In this document: piece after piece, positions 34,246 through 55,860 of the stretch
How the letters are laid out: every line of letters begins with the position of its first letter
Numbering within the stretch: position 1 is the stretch's first letter
Assembly (NCBI GenBank): GCA_030159075.1
Contig: BROG01000045.1
Coordinates: 1-64,000 of the forward strand
Direction of reading: 5' to 3'
Length of the DNA stretch: 64,000 bases
Source: Atrina japonica
Lineage: Eukaryota; Mollusca; Bivalvia; Pterioida; Pinnidae
Made by a program: the position numbers and the translations under genes
The notes under the pieces: model-generated
Told to the model about the DNA's origin: nothing
The model's input: the letters and a program-made list of their open reading frames with translations, nothing else
Database searches by the model: none

Positions 34246-36795
34246 ACAATGGGTCAAATCTATAATACTTTTTTTCTGTACAATCGTATCATTTCCACTG
34301 ATTTGTCAATACATTTTATTTTATTATTTCACTTTGCCTAATACCACTGTCTTTTTTCAGAACTCTACATCTAATTCAAATTCCAGCTCAACTGATTAAA
34401 AAATTTATTGACAGAAACAAATGTCTTAAGCATTTGTTTGGCCCCTTTTTTTGCATAAACACTATTTTTCAGTATTATCTTTATATTTCCACACTACACA
34501 GTACACAAGCAATTAAGTTCCTTTCTTTACCCTTCTTTTATCACACTTTTGCTTTCAGAAATGATATACATTGAAGTTTGTTGAAATGAAATGAAAAAAA
34601 ATAATAATAACCTGTTTGTGGTGTCATCTTGTTACTGAGACTATGTGTAATATCTAGCTGAATTACTATAATCACAGTAACAACTTTACATGTATAAATT
34701 AACACAAAAATGTTCAGCAGATTTGAAACAACATTTATATAAAGATTACAAAACAACATACATGTTTATATAACTCTATTTTGCAGGCAGAATTAGATAT
34801 GAAACTATAGTTTTTAATTATCTGGATATATGATGAATGTATAAACAAGACACAGATGAGGATTATATAGTTTTGTACTACAGGAATGTGAATACATCTT
34901 TATTTTGTTGGAAATAATGGGATGAGTTGGTGTTTTTTTTTTCGTTTTTTTTTTCAAATAAATTTGCTGCACATAATGACTTATTATTTTCGTATTGTTT
35001 TATCACAATTTTGATGGTTAAGTTTCCTGAATATATGGATTCATAAACATTGAATACATACAAATCTTTCTTAAATATGAAAAGAATTATCAATAAAGCA
35101 TGCAAAATGATATAAAAAAAGAAATATGTGTAAAAATTTGTATATCATGCCATTATCTATTTTAATTTCTTTATCTAAAAATCTAAAATAAAAGCACATA
35201 AAAAAAGAAAATACTATATGCATAAAATTGATTAAAAATGTAAAAGATAAAAATATAAAATATTGGAAAAGTTGGCCAAAAATTAAACCAACTCACCCCA
35301 CCTTGGTCTTTGAGCATGGTGGAGTCATGGTCCTGACTTGATAAAGCCTAATGCCACCATACCACCGAGACCTGGCCCAAGTAAATTTTAACACCTCAAT
35401 CAGCAGATTATTGATTATTGCTCTTGGTTAAATACAGGACCTCTTAAACACCACACAGTATTAGATATCCCTAAAACAATCTTGTTTATAGTTTTACTTT
35501 GAATTTTCTTTTTGTTTATTTTGGTATTGATGGGTCATGCTTTAAAACCTGTCCAGTAATGTTTTATAATGTAATATTTTATTTTATTAGTTTTTCTATT
35601 TATTCCCTACACCTCTAGAGACATATTAAGAATGGTCTGCACCATTGGTTTTAACTAGAGTACATTACTTTCACTGTCTTGTTCCGTTCCCTTCACACCC
35701 CTCTTTCTAGTCTATACCTCCATGCTTATAAACTTGAGGTTAACTCAACCGTGACAATTTAACTCAACTTCTGATAATTTAAATCAGCTCTGACAATTTA
35801 CTCAATTTTTGAGAATTTAGAAATCTGATTGATTCGGAATCCAAAGGTCAAAGTGTGACTTTAAGATTGTCAATGATTTTTTACAACTGTAAAACAAAAA
35901 TAATGGTATGATGCCCTTTTATGTATCTCCTGCATCTTTATCATTGATAGCACTATATCATTATATTTGGCTTGCCATATATGTTTGAGTGTCTCCAGTG
36001 TTTGCCACCACCCTGATTTTTTTCCCTGTATCCTCCCTGTCTAACATTTTTCTGTTTATTTACTTATATCTTTGTCCATTGTTTGTTTTACACACCCAGA
36101 GCTCAGACAACAACTTTTCTTTAGTTTTAGACACCAAAGCTCAGGGGGTGTTTAATATTGTCCATTATTTATATTTCAATGAGAATTAGTAATAAAAACA
36201 TGAAAAATGACATTTTTTAATATGTCTATGACTATCTTTAATAATGGTATCTTGGGTTTCAAGTTAATCTTAATTTTATGACTCCTATAAATCTTCAGCA
36301 CTTTAATGTTTTGCTATATAATTACTTGTTTGTAACTCAAACAATTCAAGTCCACCTGGACCTATGTTTGATATCTTAAATGCAATTAAAAGAGAATTTA
36401 AAAAAATCATTTTTTAAACTGTTTACAATTCTCTTTTGGCATCTCAAAAATAATCAATCTAACAATCGTTTTCTCCCATCTATTAACAATTCATTAATGT
36501 CCTTTGTTTACTAAGCAGGAAAATCAATGTACATCTTCTCTGGTTTCTTATCAAGAAAAGTCACATTAATCATTTCATCATTTGTAATTTATCCATAAAT
36601 TTAAGCACAATTTCCACAAAGCAATTGTCTTGGAACTAATTATATAGACAGTTGCAACCTGGCAGGTGCTTGCTGATATAGTGTCCATCAATTACCAAAC
36701 ATACTGTGTGATGTTTTAAAAGGCTTATGATTAATATGTGAATAGTCAATACAATGCAAAAAGACAATCACTTACTGGTTATGTAAATATGATGA
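34246..36795. other. Non-coding stretch between candidate exons
   Basis: No gene is recognised. A moderately GC-rich block at about 35285-35400 contains, on the minus strand, a donor-like GGTGGGGTGAGTTGG after a stop-containing frame. It could be a repeat fragment and is not called as an exon. Confidence 0.4.
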
Positions 36796-36796
36796 C

Positions 36797-37205
36797 TGTA
36801 TGTACTAGAAACTATCTACCAATTTACGTAATAGAAACTTTCTACCAATTTATGTACTAGAAACTCTACCAATTTATGCACCAGAAACTCTACCAAGTTC
36901 GAACTAGAATCTCTCTACAAATTGATGTACTAGCTTGATTTATGAACTAGCCACTCTACCAATTCATGTATTAGCTGGTCTCTCTACCAGCTTATATACT
37001 AGCAAGACACTACCAATTTAAGTACTAATGAGACTCTACCAATTTAAGTATTAACGGGACTCTCTACCAATCGAAGTACTAGCTGGACTCTTTACCAGTA
37101 TATACTGACTAGACTGTACCAATTTCAGTAATAAGTGGAATCCTCACCAGTCTATGTACCAGCTGGATTCTCTACCACCATACTACCTAGACACTACCAA
37201 TTTCA
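36797..37205. repeat. Degenerate minisatellite, 25-35 bp units
   Basis: The core motif is GTACTAG-AACT-TCTACCAATTTA, repeated at least a dozen times with length variation (for example at 36800, 36828, 36857, 36882, 37010 and 37045). The 5' end has the most regular units. It lies about 1.5 kb past the TIA1 stop on the transcript strand, so it could be within a long TIA1 3' UTR. Confidence 0.75.
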
Positions 37206-38713
37206 GAAACCAAACAAGTTTGCCTAAAGATTAACACTATCAATATAAATCATTCAGATACCAAAGTGCTAACCATAAGAAAGTTCATAGGTCAAAGTTG
37301 GACACACAACAACCCCAGGAAAATCCAGAGGTGAGAACAGGTGCCTGGAGTTAGCACCACTAGATATGTTAGATGTCATATATGAGTTAGCTCCACTAGG
37401 TATGATATCTATCTTTAAATTGTGAACAATCTGACCTCGCAGCAAAACCATCTATAGTTACACATGAAATGCCACAAAGTTAGACTTGATATATGAACTG
37501 CAGACTGATGTAGTGAGTGATCAATTTTGTGCACAATGCCCAAATGCTAGAACTTTAAAGTCAATTGACTTCTCTGGTTTTAAATCATGACAGAATTGGC
37601 CAATACCTAATCTAAAGACCTTTGTTCTACCCAACACTGAGGAATAAATGTTTACATAAGAAACTGATGTCTAACATTGAGCACTGGCAGGTACAAAGTA
37701 AAATTGACTACAGAGACCTATCAGTATCAAAATTAAGTAAAAGTCATAAGACTTTAATCAAACTGATTGCCATATTGTATTCATTAAAGAAACCAGATCA
37801 ACATTAATATCTGAACACCATCATGAACAATTGTGCTATAAATGACATTTTATCCAATATTGTTCTGCCAAACAGAAATCTTATCATGTCCCATTACACT
37901 TTGTCTGCAAACAGCAAAATTATCAAAACTATAATTTGTTAATTAGTTTGAATATCACAACAAATTATTGAAAGTGACGCTGAGAGAAAAAAAAAACAGC
38001 AAGTCCTAGTACTTACAGTCACTGTTAGTACACAATTAACTTACAAGTCAAACAAAGTTAGCTAGCCTCTCACAAATACTTAATCCATCATTTAGTATCA
38101 AAACATGCACCATGTCAGTATTAATTGATATATTCAGAAATCCAAGTGTATTAAACATACACATATTAGATATTACAGAATCATATTCATATTTAATTGA
38201 TCAAATACAAAATAGCGTAAATAATGGTTTGAACAGATTTTTTGTGAGAGCAGTGCTGCTTCATATGACTGGGGATAAGGAAAATATGATTTAAAAAAAT
38301 CACATGTTAACTATCTGGTCCATTTCATTTGGTAATCAGAAAAGGTAAATAATTCAAAGAAAGTGAAAGCTGATAAGGAAAAAGTTTGGTTAAACTAAAA
38401 ACCAGTAGTGATAAAAAATCAGATATACTGAAATTTAAAAAGGCAAAATGCCAAAATATATATATATATATGTAAATAAAAATATATCTTATTATTAGAT
38501 AAATAAATAAATGAAAAAGAAAAATTAGAAAATTTTTTAAGAAAATGTTGAAGATTAGCAAAAACTACTGTTCACACAAAATGTAAACTAGGTCGGAGAA
38601 TGAAACAAGTTTTAGAATGTGTGGTTTTGTCTGGTACAGAGTACAATGCAAGACAAGTATGAATTCTAGAATAAATTAATTCATGCAAAGCTACAAAACA
38701 CTACAAATGCTAT
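37206..38713. other. TIA1 3' flank or 3' UTR, no gene recognised
   Basis: This is AT-rich sequence downstream of the TIA1 stop codon. The minus-strand frame at 37269-37451 owes its length to a short internal duplication (TAGTGGAGCTAACTC against TAGTGGTGCTAACTC) and has no known domain. I could not identify a convincing polyadenylation signal close to the stop, so the UTR end is unknown. Confidence 0.4.
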
Positions 38714-48295
<9,582 letters not shown>

Positions 48296-51200
48296 CTGCA
48301 AATATCAAAATGTCTGTAAGATTTCTATATAACAAATTGCTGAATACAGTAATTTTTCTGAATGAACTGTTCAAATATCATATACAAGACTATATCATAA
48401 GTTCAACGGTGGATCTTGTACCATGATTTTGACATTATTTATTGTAATAGAAAATTCTATCTTGTCAAAATATCTAACATTGTATGTATAAAAAAGATGC
48501 AACTACTTTCAATAAGATAAATAATAAGATAGCATATCTCTCAAACACATATGAAAAATTATGTATATATAAATCGTATATATAATTGGACCTACACAAA
48601 CACCTTTCAGACCTCTTAAGCTCATATTAAGTTCCCATATATTCTGCAGTCTCAACAAAACAGTGTTTCATATGAATACATAGAATTATCATTTCTTTAT
48701 CTTAAAAAAGCTGAAACAGAAAACCATGCCTAGAGCCCTTATAAGCAATTTAATGACAAATGATATTTCTTATTTCTTCTTCTTCTACAATACATTACAA
48801 AAAATTGCTAAACTAATATCGAATTTTCCATTTCATGGAATTATCAAAAGCATTCAATTCCTTAAGTAAAAACATTCTTCATAAAGCATTGGAAATAAAA
48901 GATCATTTTTTGCTGCTGAAATATAGTCTTTTTTCTATCTAACACATTGCACTGTCTACATCTGTACATTATGTCTCTCCATAATTTCTTGTGTTTTCAT
49001 TAGCACATAAGTGAGATATATCTTAAATGATTTGATATTCCTAGGTTGATATTTTTTTTTGCAGGGTGATATTGAAATATATCACATTCATAGATATTAA
49101 TGTGCATATGGTTCATAATTTCCTCCAACATGATAAAAAGAGATCCCCAAACCTTTGGATGTTGAAAATTAAACAAAGGTGGTGGAAATTCTCACCACAA
49201 AAACAATAACTGACAACCTTGGCTTTATCAACTCTCAAAAATATATATTCACCAAGCTGGAGTGGAAGTGAATTAAAAAAAATCAGGTTAATAAATAGAA
49301 ATTATTATACGACCATTTTGATATCATACTCCTTCTCAGCCTATGGTTCCCGATATCAGCCTGACAGCCAAAGGCTCGAGGGCTGAGGAGAACGATATTA
49401 AAATGATCATATTATAAACTTTTTATCATGTGTCTAAATAACAAATTATATCACACTGCAAGATATAACAATAACAATATACTGTCTAATTTGAATATTC
49501 TGGTTGACAAAGAATAAAGAATATTTTCACTATGTCCAATTTCATGATTTTGGATGACACCGAACGAGCAGACAATGAAATGTAACGGAAACTGATGACA
49601 CTCGAAACTCTTTTCTTTTCATTGATTGTAATATAAATAGAAGTTCCGAACAGGGGTGCATTACAAGAATATTTAATACATGGGGATGCTTTACGAGAAT
49701 AATTAATTAATGTGTGGGGGGCATGACAGTATCGCATATACAAATGTAGTCATATCTAGTACAGACATATGATAAATCCCGATACAGACCAATTCAAAAG
49801 TCATTAATTGTATTCTGTACGACAGGTCTTAAATTATTTTATCAAAATCAAATATTATCGATATATTATATAATTATGTTATAAAATCAAAGGATCACCA
49901 ATATAATTATGTGTAATAATCATGAGATCTCACATTACGTTCTGTAAATCAAATAAAGGCTAATGCACACTGTATGTGCAATAATTTTTTGCAGGTTTTC
50001 AATCACTTTCGATATACCGACACGATGCGGACTAACTAGCAATTCTTGAAACTCAATTTCGTTATCTTGCAAAGATATGATGTGGACATAAAAAAACAAA
50101 AACAAAAAATAAAATTGAATAAATAAAACTCTTCACATATCCAATAATCACATAATACCATCTCTATATATAGTATGAAATTCAGCAAAAGGAAACATTT
50201 ATTAGATATAACTTTTGAGCCAGTGTATCTTATATCAAAGTTAAAAACAAGCTCCACGATAGCAAAGGCTTTTTGAAGTGATGATTATAACTAGTACAAT
50301 GTATATGAAATGTAGAAAACAGAAAGCATCTGTTGCAATAAAACATAAAAAAGAATATTCTTGGATGATAAAATGAATGATTTATAATTGTGTATGATAC
50401 AGTGTCATTCAGATCACTAGCCAAAAATTAGATGTAATGAGAAAAAAGAAATTAATTTCCGTAATTTCCCTGGGTAGTCCATAAATTTATTGCCAAAATG
50501 TGGTGGGATCATCTGCCACAGACCAAAGAAGATAAATCACCTACATAAAAATTGCACTTCTTTGGACAGGAAAGTGATGTTTCTATTCTACCTTACCGAT
50601 CTCTACTTCAATTACATACGATCGGTGGCAATAAATCCTAGTGCTGGTGCAAAAATGGTGTCTCTGGTCACAGCAATTACAGGAAGTGAGAAATGAAAGT
50701 GTATTGTAAATTTGACAATGAGATATATACTATGTCTTTTTGTCACGAGTAATTATTATGCGTTTTTATCCTGCAGGGAAGCCCAACTGAAACTATTGAA
50801 GCAATAATTAATGTTTGTCCTTCTTCCTCAATGAAATCAGACAACTTTGTGCTTAACCTAATGAAACAGAAATTTCAAGCCCAAATCTTTAATAAATGTA
50901 AGAGGCTCTCGAGAGACTTATATAAACAAAGCAGCCATACATGAGGAATCCTCTTAACTTGACTATTATTTCAGAATGCATGCTTGAATGATGCTTTGGA
51001 CATCTTAATGCAAATTGCCGTTACTTGTTAAGTACAAAAAAGGGATTCAGACAAAGTCAAGATCTCATTCACAGCACTTATTACCGGGTACTATAAATGT
51101 ACCGGTATACGAGGAGCAGTATTACATGCAAATTTCCTTCAAATCTTTTTTAATGCTTCAACACAGTATTAGTATTGGGTTAAGATAATAAAAAAAATTG

Positions 51201-52214
51201 TTTATTTGTATAGAAATTTCACCAGCTGTTACATTTATAAGACTAATTACACCTAGTATAAAGTTGCTTCTGGTATAAAATGGAATGTCATCTCATTAAC
51301 TCTTCAACCCCTGAAAAACATGGACTCTTCTATAAATCAAGTACTTAGACCAGTCCAAATGTGTATTTAGGGGTAAATGGGTTAAATACATACAATTTTC
51401 ACTAAGAGATATGACTCAAGCCACAATCAAATATTAAGCAAATTTAGTTGTAAATTTTGTAAATGAAAAAAAACAAAACAATAAATAATAAAAATGTATA
51501 TGTAGACAAACTGGTTTAAGTCAAATCAACTATAGGTTTTTATACTTAAATGTATATAAATTTTTTCCTCTTTTATGCTTTAGGAAGAAATAGAAAATTG
51601 GATATCCAGAAATAACAATTAAAGATTGCCTTATGTGGAAAGACTGCAGAGCAAACACACTCTTAAACTCATAGAATTTAAAGGATAATTGTAAATTTCA
51701 TCTTCAACGAGTTCAATGGAATTTCTGGAAATTGAAAGGTAATCAAACAGAAGAGAAACCGATTATTTTCATATCACTTGTTAACATTAATGTAAGTTCA
51801 ATTATCAAAATTAAAAAAGACTATACATTAAAAAGATAATGAAATGATATATAGGATTAGTTATAAACATTGGGATGAAGAAATATTGAAATTACAAGTT
51901 CTGACCTCAAAATATATTAGGCGAAAAGAATGGTTATGAGTTTTAACAAATATGTATGATGTCAATTAATCATGTTGAAGTATCAAAATATTGAAAATCA
52001 TTTCAAAGTATCTTTATTTTGTATCACAGAACTTTGAACATACAGAATTTTTGTTATACTGGATGTGAAAAAGTTATGATAAACCTGCAAAAATTGTTAT
52101 GATATCTGATCTCTTTTGATCAACAAAACTTGTGCGCTACATACATTACAATTGATGTTCATTTTAATTTCATGCATGTTATTATGAACTATGTCAGAAA
52201 ACAATGCATTTGAT
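48296..52214. other. Upstream non-coding DNA, presumably TIA1 intron
   Basis: I searched both strands by eye for RRM1 (YVGNLS, NWATTPS) and the start of RRM2 (VFVGDLSPE) and found nothing. A foldback at 49303-49417 is listed separately. Confidence 0.45.
49303..49417. repeat. Foldback element, about 38-bp arms
   Basis: The left arm TATTATACGACCATTTTGAT, ATCATACTCCTTCTCAGCC pairs with GGCTGAGGAGAACGATATTA, AAATGATCATATTATA. The loop (CGATATCAGCCTGACAGCC) carries its own short symmetry. There are no open frames; MITE-like. Confidence 0.75.
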
Positions 52215-52220
52215 CTAAAA

Positions 52221-52625
52221 GTCCCAGAGTGTATAACAGTTAGTGTCCTAAATCTGTATCTTTCAATCTATGTAGTACTGTAGTACATACAGTACTTATA
52301 TTTTTAAAAATCATGTAATTTACTTTATTTTAAACCCAATTTAAAGTCACAGAGTATATAACAGTTAATGCCCTAAATCTTTAACCATCAATCCGTGTAG
52401 TACATACAGTATTTATACTTTTAAAATCTATTTAATTCACTTTATTTTAAACTCAATCTAAAGTCAGAGTATATAACATTAAGTGTCCTAAATCTTGAAC
52501 CATCAACTTGAGTGATAAGTGTACATGAACATACAATATTTATATTTTTAAAATCCATGTAATTCACTTTACTTTTAACCCAATTTAAAGTCTCGGAGTG
52601 TGAACCAGTTCATGCCCTGCAATTT
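52221..52625. repeat. Tandem repeat, about 117-127 bp units
   Basis: Unit starts at 52221, 52346, 52463 and 52590 share AAAGTC---GAGT-TATAACA, TGCCCTAAATCTT, CATACAGTATTTATA and TTTTAAAATC-ATGTAATTCA - CTTTA. There are three full units and one partial. Confidence 0.8.
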
Positions 52626-52964
52626 TTACTATTAACAACTGATTCCAACCTCATCTGTACTTGTTAGTCCCAGAATCAAAGATTTTTATTTCAGAATGCT
52701 ACAATCTGTTTCTGTCACAATATTTACAGATCCTGAAGCCTGGGGTCTAACAGTTTCATTAAAGTATTGATTTCTCATCCATCCAAATCTTGTCTATTTT
52801 AAGCATTAACTCTCCAACAAAAGCATCTTGGACAACATCAATAATACAAAACAACAGAATTCTGTCCCTACATAACATGGACTTCCAGTATGTAGGCATT
52901 TGTGGCAGTTCCATCAATGGAGCTTTAGGTTAGCAAGAATGAAGTAAAAGGTTGAAATTTCACT

Positions 52965-53500
52965 GTTTAAACAAAATGCCACAGAAGTTGTAAATCTATC
53001 CTAAACAAAATGCCACAGCAGTTGTAAATCTATTCTTAACAAAATGCAACAGCATTTGTAAATCTATCCTTACCAAAATGACACATCAGTTGTAAATTTA
53101 TCCTTAACAACTAACACAAATGCTACAACTGTAAATCTATCCTTTACAGAATGCCACAAGTTGTAAATCTATCTTTAACAAAATGCCCAAACAGTTGTAA
53201 CTATATTCTTGACAGAATGCCACAATAGTTGTACTATATCCCGTGCTGCTAACAAAAATGCCACAACAGTTGTAAATTGGTCTTAAACTGCTAACAAAAT
53301 GCCACAACAGTTGTAAATTTGTCCTTAACTGCTGACAAAAATACAACAACAGTTGTAACATTATCCTAAACTGCTAACAAAAAAGCGCCACAACAATTGT
53401 AACATCATCGTAAACTGTATCCTAAACTGCTAACAAAAATGCCACAACAGTTGAAACATTATCCTAAACTGCTTACACACAAAAAAACACCAAAAAACCA
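52965..53500. repeat. Minisatellite, about 38-60 bp units
   Basis: The core ACAAAATGCCACAACAGTTG - TAAATCTATCCTTA is repeated about 13 times. From about 53240 the unit is longer because CTGCTAAC is added. The minus-strand frame at 53137-53361 is the repeat translated and is not a gene. Confidence 0.85.
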
Positions 53501-54800
53501 ACCATTTCATGTTTTATTTGCATGTGACAAAGTGTATATCTTCATCATTGATCAATTTCATTGATTAAACTCTCCATCAAGTAATGACCAGTGATGGCAA
53601 GAGTAAATACAGACCTACTATTTTGACAATGAAGTGTTTAGTGTTACATGAATTCATTGATATCTTAGTTCAAATTCAACTACAGAATTATTAACAGACA
53701 ATTCGATAATAAATACATGTACAATAAAGATAATTTTAAGTATGACAGATAGAACATCAGAATAATACTTTAATAACAATGGTTTATTGATCATAAAAAA
53801 GAGAAATTATGAATACATACATCTGTCTGTGAAGTTTCAAAATTTATGTATTTTCATTAATTTTTTTTAAATATCAAAAGTATCCAGGAAAATGCAGAAT
53901 CAACCCATAAATGTACATCAGTGTTAATATTTAGCTCTCCTTTTTCTGTCAATGTCATTAGTATATTCAATGTTATGTTTCATCATGAAAATGAATGAAA
54001 AGAAATCTAGCAATGAGAAATCAATATCATAAAAACCTACTTAAAAATAAATATAATACTAACAACAACAATAATAATAATAACAAAGATGATGATGATG
54101 ATGATGATGATGTTACTGTTGAACTTTCAACAACTAAAAACTATACTAATTAAATCTAATGAAATATGCATGCAAAAACTAAATATACATGAAAATGGAA
54201 AAAAATAAAGAAAGAAATAAATAAAATAAACAAAAAATTCCCAAATGAAAAAAAATAATATGTTTGAGATCTTCTAAAACTTAAATTGAAATATTACAGG
54301 ACTTTCGACAACAAGATAAATAATGTAGTGATGCTGATGATGGAATATGATGCAAAAGTTATTGCTTCTTGGGGAGTTTGTGAAAATGATCTTATAAGTA
54401 AATATACAAAAGGGTAGGTAACTCTTGGTAGGAGTCTAAAACATGGTTAATGATGCTAGGAGACTTTGAAATGTAACTGATGCCAGGGCACTTTGTAGAA
54501 CATGGCAAGTATCTGAAGCTTTAGGGTACTACCAGTATATAGCATTGTAATTAATTTACATTAGTGGACTTAACACTGCATAGAATAAAAATTGATTCTA
54601 TGGGACTTAACTTGATCAGTCATTAATGCTGATGGACTATATAACATGTCTTATTATCCATACTGTAAACTTTATATAAAATATAAATATTTAAATATAC
54701 CCAAGTTAATTTGATTTAATTTTCATTTAATTATCTTTGATTTTGCAATTTTACATTCATTTCTAATATATGGTTGGTGTTTAGAAGAAAACTACATATA
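53501..54800. other. Non-coding stretch with a (GAT)n tract
   Basis: AT-rich, with (AAC)n(AAT)n(GAT)n at 54058-54112. No gene seen. Confidence 0.5.
54058..54112. repeat. (AAC)n(AAT)n(GAT)n microsatellite
   Basis: Three adjoining trinucleotide runs. GAT is the longest, with eight units. Confidence 0.9.
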
Positions 54801-54807
54801 AATCATA

Positions 54808-55265
54808 TATAATGGAATGTGTCTTGAGAGACCACCGAATCTGCCACTGAAATGTGGTATCTCTGAAATGTGGTATCTCAAGACCACCATAGCTGCCACT
54901 GAAATGTGGTATCTCTGAAATGTGGTATCTCAAGACCACCATAACTGCCACTGATATGTGGTATCTTTGAAATGTGGTATCTCTAGACCACCATAGCTGC
55001 CACTGAAATGTGGTATCTCTGAAATGTGGTATCTCAAGACCACCATAACTTCCACTGAAATGTGGTATCTTTGAAATGTGATATCTCAAGACCATCATAA
55101 CTGCCATTTGAATGTGGTTTCTCTGAAATGTGGTAGCTCAAGGCAGGTGGTCTGTGGTATCTCTGAAATGTGGTATCTATCAAAATAGTTTTTATTTGAG
55201 GGATGATTTAACCAAGTGGTTTTCAGAATGTGGTCTCAGTCTCAAAACAGGTTGGACTGTACAGT
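54808..55265. mobile_element. MITE-C copy with internally amplified units
   Basis: The left end GGAATGTGTCTTGAGAGACC and the right end GTGGTCTCAGTCTCAAAACA - GGTTGGACTGTA are those of MITE-C. Between them about five units of 58-63 bp repeat CACTGAAATGTGGTATCTCT, GAAATGTGGTATCTCAAGAC and CACCATAACTGC. The reference copy (43692-43853) has this part once. The minus-strand frame at 54781-55107 is the translated array. Confidence 0.85.
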
Positions 55266-55322
55266 GAAACTTCCAAAAACCAAACCTTATATGGACACAA
55301 GTAAATTTGGTCCAGTTTTGGA

Positions 55323-55335
55323 GGGTTTGGTTCTT
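55323..55335. repeat. Target-site duplication, left, of SINE-2
   Basis: GGGTTTGGTTCTT, identical to 55606-55618 on the other side of the SINE. Confidence 0.85.
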
Positions 55336-55605
55336 TGCTTGTTTAACGTCCCACTCAAGAATATTTCACTCATATGGAGACGTCACCAAATGCCGGTGAA
55401 GGGCTTCATATTTTGGCCTATGCTCGGCACTTATGGCCAATGAGCAGTAGGGTTCTTTAACGTGCAAACACCTACTGTGACATGGGACCTCCAGCTTTTA
55501 CTGTCTCATCCGAAAGACAGGAAACCAACCTGTCGCCGGCGGGACTCGAACTCACGACCTCATGATCCAGAGTCAAGCGCGCTACCGACTGAGCCAGGCT
55601 GGCTC
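55336..55605 (-). mobile_element. SINE-2, full length, with perfect target-site duplication
   Basis: In reverse complement the head has the A box TGGCTCAGTCGGTAGCGCGC and the B box GAGTTCGAGTCCC, a readable tRNA-like cloverleaf half. The body follows: CGACAGGTTGGTTTCCTGTC, ATGAGACAGTAAAAGCTGG, CACGTTAAAGAACCCTACTG, CGGCATTTGGTGACGTCTCC and AGTGGGACGTTAAACAAGC. Perfect 13-bp repeats flank it, so the insertion is recent or well preserved. Non-autonomous: transcribed by pol III and mobilised by a LINE. Confidence 0.9.
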
Positions 55606-55618
55606 GGGTTTGGTTCTT
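55606..55618. repeat. Target-site duplication, right, of SINE-2
   Basis: GGGTTTGGTTCTT, an exact match to 55323-55335. Confidence 0.85.
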
Positions 55619-55796
55619 GGCAGTTAAACATTATTTGATGATTCTGGTAAAGTCTAGTCTATAATTTTCATCATGAATACTGTCCTGGTGTTCGGAATTT
55701 AAATGGAGCTGTATTCAGAAGTTATTTTTAGAAGTTAAACTGTAGGTATATACAATTTGAAAGTTATCAAAACACCCACACACTATCACATACACC

Positions 55797-55818
55797 TTCC
55801 CTCTCCCTCTCTCTCCCT

Positions 55819-55857
<39 letters not shown>
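55797..55857. repeat. (CT)n microsatellite
   Basis: Imperfect CTCC/CTCT at the start, then about 16 pure CT units. Confidence 0.95.

Positions 55858-55860
<3 letters not shown>

Noticed and set aside
35285..35400. An exon with donor GGTGGGGTGAGTTGG on the minus strand
   Set aside because: No acceptor, and the frames contain stops; more likely a repeat fragment.
36797..37205. CRISPR-like array of short repeats
   Set aside because: The repeats vary in length and sequence with no unique spacers; this is a eukaryotic minisatellite.
37269..37451. 60-codon minus-strand frame with IPSGANS/ISSGANS
   Set aside because: The similarity comes from a short DNA duplication; no splice sites connect it to TIA1.
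53137..53361. 74-codon minus-strand frame with Leu/Cys/Phe repeats
   Set aside because: It is the minisatellite translated.
54781..55107. 108-codon minus-strand open frame with repeated YHISEIPHFSGSYGGL
   Set aside because: It is the amplified MITE-C unit; the periodicity is of DNA origin.
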